Positions 17,042 through 26,528 are shown, counted from the first letter of the stretch. The stretch is DNA of 49,632 bases from an uncultured Prevotellaceae bacterium (GCA_900316975.1 ONFA01000042.1:1-49632), one strand, 5' to 3'. A program made the numbers and translations. The notes: generated by a model from the sequence alone, not told the origin.

Positions 17042-17296
17042 ATGGCACATCACAAGTCATGTTTGAAGCGCATCCGCCAGAACGAGAAGCGCAGACTCCA
17101 CAACCGCTACTACGCAAAGACAATGCGTAACTACCTCCGCGACATCCGCAACGAGAAGGACAAGGCAACTGCACAGGAAATGTTCCCAAAACTCCAGAAG
17201 ATGCTGGACAAGTTGGCCAAGCAGAACATCATCCACTGGAAGAAGGCTGCCAACCTCAAGTCCAACACAGCCAAGCTGATCGCGAAACTTGCTTAA
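17042..17296 (+). CDS. rpsT: 30S ribosomal protein S20
   Basis: 84 residues, Lys/Arg-rich and helical, with the characteristic start [21 protein letters not shown] and end [14 protein letters not shown]. It binds 16S rRNA early in assembly of the small subunit. It stands alone between tRNA-Glu and gyrB. The leader contains the second GCCCA...TGGGC hairpin (16984-16998). A strong terminator follows. Confidence 0.97.
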   Translation: MAHHKSCLKRIRQNEKRRLHNRYYAKTMRNYLRDIRNEKDKATAQEMFPKLQKMLDKLAKQNIIHWKKAANLKSNTAKLIAKLA

Positions 17297-17333
17297 GACC
17301 GCATAGCAAAATTATTCATTAGAGAATACGAAA

Positions 17334-17363
17334 GGGGAGAAGATTCAATAGAGTCTTCTCCCC
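17334..17363 (+). terminator. Terminator of rpsT
   Basis: Perfect 10-bp stem GGGGAGAAGA / TCTTCTCCCC with a 10-nt loop, flanked by AAA and TTTTC. Confidence 0.85.
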
Positions 17364-17384
17364 TTTTCTCTTTCCCGAAAGAGC

Positions 17385-17442
17385 GCACCCGAGGGGTGCG
17401 ATGAATCGTGCCCTCGGGGACGGCAAAGTGTAGCCCTCGGGC
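17385..17442. repeat. GC-rich hairpin and repeats upstream of gyrB
   Basis: A perfect stem CGCACCC-GAG-GGGTGCG (17385-17401) is followed by two direct GCCCTCGGG words (17411-17419 and 17434-17442). It lies between the rpsT terminator and the gyrB promoter; role unknown. Confidence 0.5.
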
Positions 17443-17523
17443 GTGAAAAACAGAGATTCAAACTATTTTTCCCTAAAAGGGAAAGTTTTCCACTTTTTGT
17501 TTCGCCATGTCAGGAAAAATTCG

Positions 17524-17531
17524 TAACTTTG
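17524..17531 (+). promoter_or_regulatory. -7 box of gyrB
   Basis: TAACTTTG, 36 nt before the start codon. The nearest TTTG (17496-17499) is 24 nt upstream, longer than usual. Confidence 0.5.
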
Positions 17532-17567
17532 TAACGTAAAAAGAGAATACAAAAGAACTGCAAGAAA

Positions 17568-19544
17568 ATGGATGAAACACAGATGAACGGGGCGAACTAT
17601 TCCGCCAGTAACATTCAAGTCCTCGAAGGCTTGGAGGCAGTAAGAAAACGCCCCGCCATGTACATCGGCGACATCAGCGAGAAGGGACTCCACCATCTCG
17701 TCTATGAGACCGTCGATAACTCAATCGATGAAGCGTTGGCAGGCTTCTGCACGCACATCGAAGTGACAATCAACGAAGACAATTCCATCACTGTACAGGA
17801 CAACGGACGTGGTATTCCTGTCGATATGCACGAGAAGGAGCACCGCAGTGCCCTTGAAGTGGTCATGACCGTGCTGCATGCCGGTGGTAAGTTCGACAAG
17901 GGTTCCTACAAGGTGTCGGGCGGTCTGCACGGCGTGGGCGTGAGTTGCGTGAACGCACTTTCCACACACATGACCTCACAAGTGTTCCGCGATGGCAAGA
18001 TTTACCAGCAGGAGTATGAGAAGGGAAAACCACTGTACGACGTGAAGGTGGTGGGCGAAACGGAACTGCGAGGCACTCGTCAGCAGTTCTGGCCCGACAA
18101 GACCATCTTCATCACCACGACCTATAAGTATGACATCCTGGCTAACCGTATGCGCGAACTTGCCTACCTGAATGCCGGCATCAAGATCACGCTGACCGAT
18201 ATGCGTCTGGACAAGAATGCAGAGGTGGGCATTGAAGGTGTGCGTCAGGAGGTGTTCTACAGCGAAGGCGGTCTGAAAGATTTCGTTCGTTACATCGACT
18301 CTACCCGTGTGTGCCTGTTCGACGATGTGATTTATCTGAACACGGAGAAGCAGAACACACCTATCGAGGTGGCTATCATGTATAACACCTCTTACAACGA
18401 GAATATCCACTCTTACGTCAACAATATCAACACCATCGAGGGTGGTACGCACTTGCAGGGTTTCCGCACGGCATTGACCCGTGTGCTGAAGAAATATGCC
18501 GATGACAACAAGATTACGGAGAAACTGGAGAAACAGAAGATAGAAATCAGCGGTGAGGACTTCCGTGAGGGCTTGACAGCCGTCATTAGCGTGAAGGTGG
18601 CAGAACCACAGTTTGAGGGACAGACCAAGACGAAACTGGGTAACAGTGAGGTGGCAGGTGCTGTGCAGCAGGCTGTAGGCGAGGCTTTGACCTACTATCT
18701 GGAGGAGCACCCGAAGGAGGCAAAGATGATCATCGACAAGGTGGTGCTTGCCGCCGAAGCACGTGTGGCAGCCCGTACTGCCCGCGAAAAGGTGCAGCGC
18801 AAGAACCCGATGACAGGTGGTGGCCTGCCTGGCAAACTGGCTGACTGTTCCGACAAGGATGCTGCCAACTGCGAGATGTTCATCGTCGAGGGTGATTCGG
18901 CAGGCGGTTCTGCCAAACAGGGACGCGACCGTCACTTCCAAGCCATCCTGCCCATCAGAGGTAAGATTTTCAACGTGGAGCGCGTGAAATGGCATCAGGC
19001 TTTCGAACATGAGGAGGTGAACAACATCTTCCAGGCATTGGGCGTGAAGTTCGGACTGAACCCCGAAGACCAGAAGGAAGCGAACTATGACAAGTTGCGA
19101 TACTACAAGACCATCATCATGACCGATGCCGATGTCGATGGTTCTCACATCGACACCCTTCTGATGACGCTCTTCTTCCGCTTCCTGCCACAACTGATCC
19201 GCGACGGTCGCCTCTACATCGCCACCCCCCCACTCTACAAGTGTACAAAGGGTAAGATTAGCGAATACTGCTACGACGAGTCTGCCCTCCAGCGTTTCAT
19301 TGACACCTATGGCGAAGGATCAGAGGACAAGATTAAGGTGCAGCGATACAAAGGTCTTGGTGAGATGAACCCAGAACAACTTTGGGAGACCACCATGAAC
19401 CCTGAAACGCGCCTCCTCAAGCAGGTGACCATCGATGATGCAGCAGAGGCTGACTACACCTTCTCCATGCTCATGGGCGAGGATGTGGGTCCACGTCGCG
19501 AGTTCATCGAGAAGAACGCTACCTACGCAAATATCGATGCATAA
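17568..19544 (+). CDS. gyrB: DNA gyrase subunit B
   Basis: 658 residues, normal length. It supplies the ATPase and part of the cleavage core of gyrase, which adds negative supercoils together with GyrA. Visible are the GHKL ATPase motifs (ETVDNSIDEA, DNGRGIPVD, GGLHGVGVSCVNALS), the transducer, and the TOPRIM motifs EGDSAGGSAKQGRDR, DADVDGSHI and IQRYKGLGEMN-like VQRYKGLGEMNPEQLWETTMNPE. Very short linkers and the DVGPRREFIEKNA tail identify GyrB rather than ParE. It is monocistronic with its own promoter. The end is followed by a palindromic repeat and a terminator hairpin. Confidence 0.96.
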   Translation: MDETQMNGANYSASNIQVLEGLEAVRKRPAMYIGDISEKGLHHLVYETVDNSIDEALAGFCTHIEVTINEDNSITVQDNGRGIPVDMHEKEHRSALEVVMTVLHAGGKFDKGSYKVSGGLHGVGVSCVNALSTHMTSQVFRDGKIYQQEYEKGKPLYDVKVVGETELRGTRQQFWPDKTIFITTTYKYDILANRMRELAYLNAGIKITLTDMRLDKNAEVGIEGVRQEVFYSEGGLKDFVRYIDSTRVCLFDDVIYLNTEKQNTPIEVAIMYNTSYNENIHSYVNNINTIEGGTHLQGFRTALTRVLKKYADDNKITEKLEKQKIEISGEDFREGLTAVISVKVAEPQFEGQTKTKLGNSEVAGAVQQAVGEALTYYLEEHPKEAKMIIDKVVLAAEARVAARTAREKVQRKNPMTGGGLPGKLADCSDKDAANCEMFIVEGDSAGGSAKQGRDRHFQAILPIRGKIFNVERVKWHQAFEHEEVNNIFQALGVKFGLNPEDQKEANYDKLRYYKTIIMTDADVDGSHIDTLLMTLFFRFLPQLIRDGRLYIATPPLYKCTKGKISEYCYDESALQRFIDTYGEGSEDKIKVQRYKGLGEMNPEQLWETTMNPETRLLKQVTIDDAAEADYTFSMLMGEDVGPRREFIEKNATYANIDA

Positions 19545-19548
19545 GGAC

Positions 19549-19654
19549 ATTTACAATTTGACAATTTACCATTTACAATTTCCATGCGGATTGTTTGGGA
19601 ACACTACGATAGCCAATGGTAAATTGTAAAATGGCAAATCGTCAAATTGTAAAT
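19549..19654. repeat. 33-bp imperfect inverted repeat after gyrB
   Basis: Arm 19549-19581 (ATTTACAATTTGACAATTTA...) is complementary, with a few mismatches, to 19621-19654. The arms themselves consist of ATTTACAATTT-type simple repeats. It begins 5 bases after gyrB. Confidence 0.7.
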
Positions 19655-19690
19655 CACACGACATTTCATTCAATTCTTACATATATTCTC

Positions 19691-19740
19691 GTGCCGACCA
19701 AAAAGAAGTGATTCTAACCGAGTCGGCACATCTTTTTTTA
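19691..19740 (+). terminator. Likely terminator downstream of gyrB
   Basis: GTGCCGAC (19691-19698) pairs perfectly with GTCGGCAC (19722-19729) and is followed by ATCTTTTTTT. The 23-nt loop is large. Confidence 0.6.
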
Positions 19741-19748
19741 TCTAATGT

Positions 19749-20021
19749 AACGTCAGTTCGATGAATCTTAAGTAACCACACAAAATTATCTTATACAATG
19801 ATGTCTCTTCTTTTCGCCGCAAGCGGCTTGTTTTTTCGGACAATAATTTCCAATAATTATTGGTAATTATTGTCCGAGAAACATGCGGCCCCGCCGCATC
19901 ATATAAACTATTTTTGTTCACCTACTTAATTTATGTTCAAACTAAAACACGAACCTTTAGCTCGGCGTAGCCAATTTTTCATGAATTTAATTATTTGTAG
20001 TTTTCGTCGAATTCACGTTAA
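19749..20021. repeat. MITE-like intergenic repeat, copy 3
   Basis: Left tip TAACGTCAGTTCGATGAATC-like and right tip GTCGAATTCACGTTAA as in copy 1, with a shared CATGAATTTAATTATTTG just inside the right end. The interior differs: a long palindrome CGGACAATAATT...AATTATTGTCCG (about 19837-19877), an ATGCGGC-CCC-GCCGCAT hairpin, and the word GAACCTTTAGCTCGGCGTAGCC shared with copy 2. The 500-bp gyrB-ftsZ gap holds no gene. Confidence 0.6.
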
Positions 20022-20032
20022 TGTATAACAAA

Positions 20033-20075
20033 TCGACCACGGCGTAATCGGATTGACCGATTACGCCGTGGTCGA
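20033..20075. terminator. 19-bp perfect hairpin downstream of ftsZ
   Basis: 20033-20051 pairs perfectly with 20057-20075 around a 5-nt loop (core ACCACGGCGTAATCGG). No T-run follows on the ftsZ strand, so it may stop transcription with a factor or protect the 3' end of the dcw transcript. Confidence 0.6.
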
Positions 20076-20100
20076 ATGACATGTATCAAACTCACGTTAA

Positions 20101-21411
20101 CTAAAACATGATTGTGGCACCAGGCTCTATCACATTTGACTTGTTGGTGCCCATGTCTGTGAGTTGGCGCAGCGTCTCTTTCGAACGCTTGTAAGTAGGC
20201 GATGTTTCCACCATACTGATGACATCTTCGTTGTCAAGGTCTTCTTCCTTGAAGATGTAACTGTAGAGCGGGCGACGGATGGTGCTGTGATTCTTGTCGG
20301 GACCATAGATGGTTTCACGACGATGCGCACGCTCTGCCTCCTGCTCCGCCTTTTCTGCGTCACGTTGTTGCTGTTCCTTGTCACGTGCCAACAGACGGTT
20401 GTTGAGTTCATCTGAATCAATATCCTCGACACCAAAACCTGTGGCAAGGATGGTAATCTTCACCTGATCGGTCAACGACGGGTCAACTGAAAGTCCCCAC
20501 TTGGTTTCGACGTCCTCACGCTTCACCTTTGCCATGAACTCATGCACTTCATTCATTTCGTCCATCATCAAGGCGCTATTACCTTCACCAGCCTCATCAG
20601 GCACGGAAAGACGCAAGAGTATCTTGGTGGCACGATAGATGTCGTTGTTATTGAGCAATGGAGAGTTGAGCGCATCATTGATGCCCTTCGTGACACGGTT
20701 CTCGCCTGAACCATAACCAGTGCTCATGATGGCAACACCTCCGTCTTTCAGCACTGTGCTGACATCGTTGAAGTCCAGGTTGATGATGCCGTGCATGGTG
20801 ATGATTTCAGCGATGGAACGTGCCGCATTGCAAAGCGTGTCATCAGCCTTGGCAAATGCCTTGATGACGGTGAAATCCTGATAGATCTCGCGCAGACGCT
20901 CGTTGTTGATGACCAAAAGCGCATCCACATTCTTGTTCATTTCCTCCACACCGTCAAGTGCCTGGTCAATCTTCTTGTTACCTTCCCAACGGAACGGGAT
21001 GGTCACGATACCAACGGTGAGGATGCCCATGTCCTTTGCCGTCTTGGCAATGAGAGGAGCCGCACCTGTACCAGTACCACCACCCATACCAGCGGTAATG
21101 AATGCCATCTTCGTACCATCAGAGAGCATACTCTTGATGGCCTCAATAGACTCTTCTGTCGCCTTACGAGCCTTGTCTGGACGGTTACCTGCTCCAAGCC
21201 CCTCGCTACCCAACTGTATCTTCTCTGGCACAGGAGAGTCTTGAAGAGCCTTGTTGTCAGTGTTACATACTACAAATGTGACATCGTGGATGCCCTCATT
21301 ATACATGTGGTTGACAGCATTACTACCACCGCCGCCAACGCCAATCACCTTGATAATGCTTGTGGCGCCTTTCGCAAAGTTGAATACACCAATATCTTCG
21401 TTCTCTGCCAT
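20101..21411 (-). CDS. ftsZ: Cell division protein FtsZ
   Basis: 436 residues. The tubulin-like GTPase that polymerises into the Z-ring at midcell. The signature GGGTGTGAAP is at 110-119, the N-terminal GVGGGGSNAVNHM at 24-36, and the T7 synergy loop NLDFNDVSTVL at 211-221. A charged linker from about 340 (DKEQQQRDAEKAEQEAERAHRRE) precedes the C-terminus ending EPGATIMF; the usual DIPxFLR peptide is not obvious. It is last gene of the dcw cluster, 19 nt after ftsA, and is followed by a 19-bp hairpin. Confidence 0.97.
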   Translation of the reverse strand: MAENEDIGVFNFAKGATSIIKVIGVGGGGSNAVNHMYNEGIHDVTFVVCNTDNKALQDSPVPEKIQLGSEGLGAGNRPDKARKATEESIEAIKSMLSDGTKMAFITAGMGGGTGTGAAPLIAKTAKDMGILTVGIVTIPFRWEGNKKIDQALDGVEEMNKNVDALLVINNERLREIYQDFTVIKAFAKADDTLCNAARSIAEIITMHGIINLDFNDVSTVLKDGGVAIMSTGYGSGENRVTKGINDALNSPLLNNNDIYRATKILLRLSVPDEAGEGNSALMMDEMNEVHEFMAKVKREDVETKWGLSVDPSLTDQVKITILATGFGVEDIDSDELNNRLLARDKEQQQRDAEKAEQEAERAHRRETIYGPDKNHSTIRRPLYSYIFKEEDLDNEDVISMVETSPTYKRSKETLRQLTDMGTNKSNVIEPGATIMF

Positions 21412-21430
21412 ATTTTATTCGAGGTTTTAC

Positions 21431-23062
21431 TTAGTTATTATCGTCATCGCTAACCAAATCGGTGAGTGTACGCTTGAAACGTCCCCACGCACTATTCTCT
21501 TTGGTTGCACTATTCACATGATCTGTCAGTTCATCCACAGTCTTCTTTAGGATTTCAGCCAATTCAGCGCCTTCTCTGAGACTCTGCTTAAACTTGTCTT
21601 TACCTTCCAAAGCCTTGAAGGCCTTCTCATATTTCTCGCCGATAGTTGCGTCAAGAATCGTGAGGGAAAGGTCTTTTGCCCGCTGACGAACCTTCTTGTC
21701 GCTACCATACTTCTTCACTTCATCATCCTGTTTCTTCACTTTGTCGATTGCAGAACGAATTTCTGACTTGATGGCATCAAAAGCTGTCGCATCCTGTTCT
21801 TCCGCTTTGGCTGCCGCTTCAGCCTCTTCCGCACGTTTACGGCGTTCCTCCTCCTTCATTTGCTGGTCAAACATGTCAGGAGCACGCCCTATATCCTCGC
21901 CTCCACATGGAACGGTGCCTGCAAGGAGAAGAGACACGATTGTAGTCGTTCCTGCACTCTCCAGAGAAATGTTTGAAGCATTCGAGGTCTTGACAACCAT
22001 CTGATTGACCTTGGTGGCTATGCGCACCTTATCTATCTTCGTGCTCTTCGTGAATGCCTTGACGATATTCTTCATGCTGCTGCCGCCACCTGTAATGACA
22101 AGACCTGCCAGCAATTTACCGCTGTAATCAGAATTGACAATCTGGTTGCTTACATTTGCAATGATTTCGCCCATACGTGCTTCAATCACATTCCTGATGG
22201 TGGCGACATCAATTTGACGGCCATCCGAAGTTGTATAATATTGAGGTTCCGATTCCTCAGAAGACTCAAACTCTTGGCAAGCATCACCATACTTCAACTT
22301 GACATCTTCCGTCTCTGCATCATCAATGGGCAGTGTAGAAAGGTCCTTGTTGATGTTGTTGCATCCCAGTGGAATTGTCACAAGATAGCGAACGATATTG
22401 TTCTTATAAACCACCAGAGTCGTTGTATCTGCTCCCAAATCGACCAGTGCACATCCTGAACGCTTTTCCGCATCGGTCAGCACATTATTCGCCAACTGAA
22501 GCGGAGAAATCAACCCTTCTACAATATCCACCCCAGCATTAGCAAACACCGTATCAATATTGGCACGAAGGTTATTCTTGGCAATCACATCCAAGAACTC
22601 ACCCTCAATGTTTGTTCCCATCACACCCACAGGGTCGGCTATCACACTCGAATCAACCACATACTCCTGGGGATAGTTCTCCAACACCTCATAATCATTG
22701 AAAGGAATTTCATAACTCTCTTGGCGAATCGCATCAATAGCCTCGTTCGTAATGTAACTTTGAGTCAAAAGGTTACGTCTGATCATACACTTGTAGGAGC
22801 GCACTGACTGACCTCCCAACCCCACATAGGCACGGGTTATTTTTGTCTTCAGCACAGCCTCCAACTTCGATATGATTGTATTGATACTTTGATAAGTTTT
22901 CTCTATGTTATAAACGACACCCCTCTTCACGCATCCCGCCGTTTTCTCCTCTGCGTATGCGAGAATCTGCATCGTTCCATCTTTCTTCTTACCGGCTATG
23001 CCCGAAATCTTGGAAGAACCAAGTTCGACGGCAACAACGAAATCTTTGTCAGAATTTGTCAT
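21431..23062 (-). CDS. ftsA: Cell division protein FtsA
   Basis: 543 residues. An actin-fold protein that tethers FtsZ to the membrane and recruits later division proteins. The N-terminal VVAVELGSSKISGIAG and GCALVDLGADTTTLVVYK phosphate/nucleotide loops and GLVITGGGSSMKNIV are clear. It is over 100 residues longer than the roughly 420 of E. coli FtsA. The extra part (about 395-543) is a Glu/Lys/Ala-rich coiled region (MKEEERRKRAEEAEAAAKAEE) and a helical tail ending AWGRFKRTLTDLV, a plausible membrane-targeting amphipathic helix. It lies between ftsQ (80-nt gap) and ftsZ. Confidence 0.95.
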   Translation of the reverse strand: MTNSDKDFVVAVELGSSKISGIAGKKKDGTMQILAYAEEKTAGCVKRGVVYNIEKTYQSINTIISKLEAVLKTKITRAYVGLGGQSVRSYKCMIRRNLLTQSYITNEAIDAIRQESYEIPFNDYEVLENYPQEYVVDSSVIADPVGVMGTNIEGEFLDVIAKNNLRANIDTVFANAGVDIVEGLISPLQLANNVLTDAEKRSGCALVDLGADTTTLVVYKNNIVRYLVTIPLGCNNINKDLSTLPIDDAETEDVKLKYGDACQEFESSEESEPQYYTTSDGRQIDVATIRNVIEARMGEIIANVSNQIVNSDYSGKLLAGLVITGGGSSMKNIVKAFTKSTKIDKVRIATKVNQMVVKTSNASNISLESAGTTTIVSLLLAGTVPCGGEDIGRAPDMFDQQMKEEERRKRAEEAEAAAKAEEQDATAFDAIKSEIRSAIDKVKKQDDEVKKYGSDKKVRQRAKDLSLTILDATIGEKYEKAFKALEGKDKFKQSLREGAELAEILKKTVDELTDHVNSATKENSAWGRFKRTLTDLVSDDDNN

Positions 23063-23142
23063 ATCATGTTAAACTCTTTGAGGTTATCTTTCTTTTATCT
23101 ATCTCTATTGGGGTTTCTTTCCATTTTCTCTGAGGCATCACA

Positions 23143-23907
23143 TCATTTTCGTTTCGTACAAATAATTTGGTTGTCATACTCAAGATTCACTTGCGCATAC
23201 TTCTTCCAGCCTACTGTACCGATAGCCCGGTCATAGAACTTACGAAGTTTGCGGAGTTTCTTCTCATAGTCGTCCAATACACCTAAATAGACGATTTGGT
23301 CGCCCACTCGCGGCACTAATTCCACCACACGTTTCCCCTTCCTGTTTTTCGTCACATATATCTGCTCTATCTGGTTATTCCAGAAATCATCCATTTGTAA
23401 GAATTTGCCAAACTCTGCCAACTCCTTACTTGCATATTTCTCATCGATATTGCCCGAAGCCACCACCAGATTAGTCGCGCTATTTCTGTTCGGGATGATA
23501 TTACCTTGCGCATCGACAAAGTAACCATCTTTTCCATCGGGAATCACAAAGATGACAGGAACGCGCTGCTCAGCACTGATACAGAGTTTTCCATTGGCTG
23601 ATTTGTAACACTCAACCTTCGAAATGAACTCATTCTTCTTAATGACCTCCTCTATTTTCTCTGTATCTACATTCCTCATCAGCATACCCTTAGGATACAT
23701 ATTAGCATTCTTCAAAATCGTTTCGATGTCCTTCTCATCCACAAACATGGAGGCCTCGTCATCCTTTTCCACCACCAGCTCCACTGCCGAGCACCGTTCC
23801 TCCTCGTCAGGACCTGACAAGAAGAACACGGCATAAATCACGTATGCCATCAACCCAAGCGTGAGCAATGACACCAACGTAAACTTGACGAGTTTGGACA
23901 TCTTCAT
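23143..23907 (-). CDS. ftsQ: Cell division protein FtsQ
   Basis: 254 residues. A single-pass membrane protein of the divisome. A short cytoplasmic tail and a TM helix (LVKFTLVSLLTLGLMAYVIYAVFF) are followed by a periplasmic POTRA-like region (about 40-110) and a beta domain. Sequence identity in this family is low; the assignment rests on topology and position between murC and ftsA. The start could also be the third codon (23901). Confidence 0.88.
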   Translation of the reverse strand: MKMSKLVKFTLVSLLTLGLMAYVIYAVFFLSGPDEEERCSAVELVVEKDDEASMFVDEKDIETILKNANMYPKGMLMRNVDTEKIEEVIKKNEFISKVECYKSANGKLCISAEQRVPVIFVIPDGKDGYFVDAQGNIIPNRNSATNLVVASGNIDEKYASKELAEFGKFLQMDDFWNNQIEQIYVTKNRKGKRVVELVPRVGDQIVYLGVLDDYEKKLRKLRKFYDRAIGTVGWKKYAQVNLEYDNQIICTKRK

Positions 23908-23952
23908 GACTTTTCCCTTTTATATCAAATCTTTTTCTCGGATACTATTTCT

Positions 23953-25323
23953 CTATTCCGAAAGTATCTTCGTTATCTGAGGAACATAATTCTCTATATC
24001 ACCCGCACCCAACGACATCAGCACATCGAAATTCCTGCTCCGAGCCACATCGAGAATGTCCTCCTTATGAATGAGGTGCTTTTCAATGCCCGAACGCAGA
24101 TTGTCGTAGATAAGTTTGCTTGTCACACCTTCAATCGGCAACTCACGCGCTGGATAGATGTCACAGAGATATACGCAGTCGAGGAGAGACAATGCAGAAG
24201 CAAACTCCTTGTAGAAATCACGAGTACGCGTGTAGAGATGCGGCTGGAAAATTGCAGCAATCTTCTTGTCTTTGTACAACTCCCTCACAGATTTCACGCT
24301 CTGCTCTATCTCGTTTGGATGATGGGCATAATCACTGAGGAACACCATCTTGTCAGTCTTCACCTTGAAGTCGAAGCGGCGGTCAACTCCTCCAAAACTC
24401 TTCATGCCCTTGCGCAAATCCTCCTCACTCACGCCATTCAGTATTGCCAAAGCCATCGCCGCAATACCGTTTTCGATATTAATGCTAACAGGCACTCCAA
24501 GTTGTATGTCTTTCACCACCCCACCTGGATGTACAAAATCAAACACAATCTCACCACCACCGATGCGAATGTTTTCGGCATGGAAATCACCTTCCTCACG
24601 TGCATATTCATACACCCTCACGCCCTCCTGTACATCCGGTTTCATTTCCAATCCCTTATGGATAATCAATGCACCGCCTGGCTGAATGAGCGTTGTATAA
24701 TGACGGAAACTCTCCAAATAGGCTTCTTTCGTCCCGTAGATGTCCAAATGGTCGGGGTCTGTTGCCGTGATGACCGTCATGTAAGGACGTAACCAATGGA
24801 ATGAGCGGTCGAACTCATCCGCCTCAATCACCACATAGTCACTATCACTGAGAATATAGTTCGTTCCATAGTTCTTCGAAATGCCGCCAAGGAACGCATT
24901 GCAATCCACTTTACTTTGATGCAAGAGATGTGCAGCCATTGTCGAAGTAGTCGTCTTACCGTGGGTACCTGCCACACACAGTCCCTTATGGGATTGAGTC
25001 AAGAATCCAAGCACTTGTGCACGTTTCTGAATTTCAAAGCCTCTCTCGCGGAAATAAACCATTTCCTTGTGTTCGGCAGGAATCGCAGGAGTGTAAACAA
25101 TCAATGTACTGTCCTTCTGCTTGAAGCAAGAATCAATGTCTTCAACATTCTCTTCGTAGTGAATCTTAGCTCCCTCTTCTATCAGTTTCTCTGTCAACTC
25201 ACTTGGTGTCTTGTCATAGCCACCCACGTTATAACCTTTCGTCAGGAAATAACGAACCAGTGCACTCATGCCAATACCGCCAGCACCTACAAAATAGACA
25301 GATTTTATCTCTTTCGTCTGCAT
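23953..25323 (-). CDS. murC: UDP-N-acetylmuramate--L-alanine ligase
   Basis: 456 residues. Adds L-Ala to UDP-MurNAc with ATP in the cytoplasm. The N-terminal VYFVGAGGIGMSALVRYFL nucleotide motif, the ATP-binding AGTHGKTTTSTM, the central EADEFDRSFHWL and YAHHPNEI are all present. Its ATG overlaps the murG stop by one base (TGATG at 25325-25321), so translation is probably coupled. Confidence 0.96.
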   Translation of the reverse strand: MQTKEIKSVYFVGAGGIGMSALVRYFLTKGYNVGGYDKTPSELTEKLIEEGAKIHYEENVEDIDSCFKQKDSTLIVYTPAIPAEHKEMVYFRERGFEIQKRAQVLGFLTQSHKGLCVAGTHGKTTTSTMAAHLLHQSKVDCNAFLGGISKNYGTNYILSDSDYVVIEADEFDRSFHWLRPYMTVITATDPDHLDIYGTKEAYLESFRHYTTLIQPGGALIIHKGLEMKPDVQEGVRVYEYAREEGDFHAENIRIGGGEIVFDFVHPGGVVKDIQLGVPVSINIENGIAAMALAILNGVSEEDLRKGMKSFGGVDRRFDFKVKTDKMVFLSDYAHHPNEIEQSVKSVRELYKDKKIAAIFQPHLYTRTRDFYKEFASALSLLDCVYLCDIYPARELPIEGVTSKLIYDNLRSGIEKHLIHKEDILDVARSRNFDVLMSLGAGDIENYVPQITKILSE

Positions 25324-26459
25324 CAGTTTCTTTGTTTTTTATATTCAACAGCTAACTTATACACCTCTTCCGCTATCATATCAGCAGAATTGTACAAAGC
25401 CAGCGCCTTTATGTTATTGCTCAGCGATTCCAGTTTCGAATCATCCACCACCGTCTTGAGCGTTATGTCAATCAGTTCCGTCTTGGCATCCTTATCCTTC
25501 ACAAGAATGGCGGCTCCCCTGTTCGAAAGTGCCTGTGCATTCTTCGTTTGGTGGTCTTCTGCCACATTGGGAGAAGGCACCAAGATGCACGGTTTGCCCA
25601 GCAAACACAACTCCGAGATGGAACTTGCCCCCGCACGACTCACCACGATGTCAGCAGCAGTATATGCATTGTCCATGCTACTGATAAAGTCCAAAGCCTT
25701 CAAATTCTCAACAGGCTCCACCTTCACAAGCTCTTCGGCAATCTGCTGACTGTAATACTTACCCGTCTGCCAGATGAACTGAACATCGCTATTGCGAATA
25801 TCTTCCAAATGAGCAAGCACACTCTCATTCATGGTTCTGGCTCCTAAACTTCCTCCTACAATCAACACAGTCTTTTTATCAGGAGACAAGCCAAAACTCT
25901 TACGAGCCTCTTCTTTAGAAATCTTGTTCTCCAAGAGATTCTGACGAACTGGATTACCAGTCAGAATAATCTTTTCAGCAGGAAAGAAGCGCGACATGCC
26001 ACTATATGCCACACAAACGACCTTTGCTTTCTTAGCCAATGATTTATTGGTAACTCCTGCATAGGAATTCTGTTCCTGAATCAAGCAAGGGATACCCATT
26101 GAATAAGCCGCATTTAAGGTTGGTGCCGAAGCATAACCGCCCACACCGACTGCCACTTGAGGCTTAAAGTCGCGAATGATCTGCTTCACCATCTTCTTGC
26201 TCTTCAAGAAATCTATCATCACACCGATGTTCTTAGGGCTCCAAAGAGGACGCACCAAACCACGGACAGGAAGTCCCTCAATCTTATATCCCGCTGCCGG
26301 CACACGTTGCATTTCCATACGTCCCAACGCACCCACAAACAAGATTTCCGCCTCTGGATGCTGCTTCTTAATGGCATTAGCAATCGACACAGCCGGAAAG
26401 ATGTGTCCTCCCGTTCCACCGCCACTTATAATCACTTTCAAAGGCTCATTCTGTTCCAT
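25323..26459 (-). CDS. murG: Undecaprenyldiphospho-muramoylpentapeptide beta-N-acetylglucosaminyltransferase
   Basis: 378 residues from ATG 26459. The frame stays open to 26501, but the predicted transcript of the internal promoter starts near 26492 and the MurG fold begins at MEQNEPLKVIISGGGTGGHIFPA; AGGGA lies just upstream as a ribosome site. MurG transfers GlcNAc to lipid I to make lipid II on the inner membrane face. The motifs GGGTGGHIFPA, VGVGGYASAP, LIQEQNSYAGVTNK, VGGSLGARTMNE and SRAGASSISEL are typical. It is the first gene of the sub-operon murG-murC-ftsQ-ftsA-ftsZ. Confidence 0.96.
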   Translation of the reverse strand: MEQNEPLKVIISGGGTGGHIFPAVSIANAIKKQHPEAEILFVGALGRMEMQRVPAAGYKIEGLPVRGLVRPLWSPKNIGVMIDFLKSKKMVKQIIRDFKPQVAVGVGGYASAPTLNAAYSMGIPCLIQEQNSYAGVTNKSLAKKAKVVCVAYSGMSRFFPAEKIILTGNPVRQNLLENKISKEEARKSFGLSPDKKTVLIVGGSLGARTMNESVLAHLEDIRNSDVQFIWQTGKYYSQQIAEELVKVEPVENLKALDFISSMDNAYTAADIVVSRAGASSISELCLLGKPCILVPSPNVAEDHQTKNAQALSNRGAAILVKDKDAKTELIDITLKTVVDDSKLESLSNNIKALALYNSADMIAEEVYKLAVEYKKQRN

Positions 26460-26498
26460 TTCCCTAAATAAACTTACAAGATGGTATATTATAATGGG

Positions 26499-26528
26499 CA
26501 AAGATAAGAATAATCAGCGGATTATCAA
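26499..26528 (-). promoter_or_regulatory. Internal dcw promoter in front of murG
   Basis: On the minus strand: TTG (26528-26526), 19 nt, TATCTTTG (26506-26499), an exact match to the Bacteroidetes consensus in the 132-bp gap between ftsW and murG. Start near 26492, giving a leader of about 33 nt. It allows murG through ftsZ to be expressed apart from the mraZ promoter. Confidence 0.7.
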
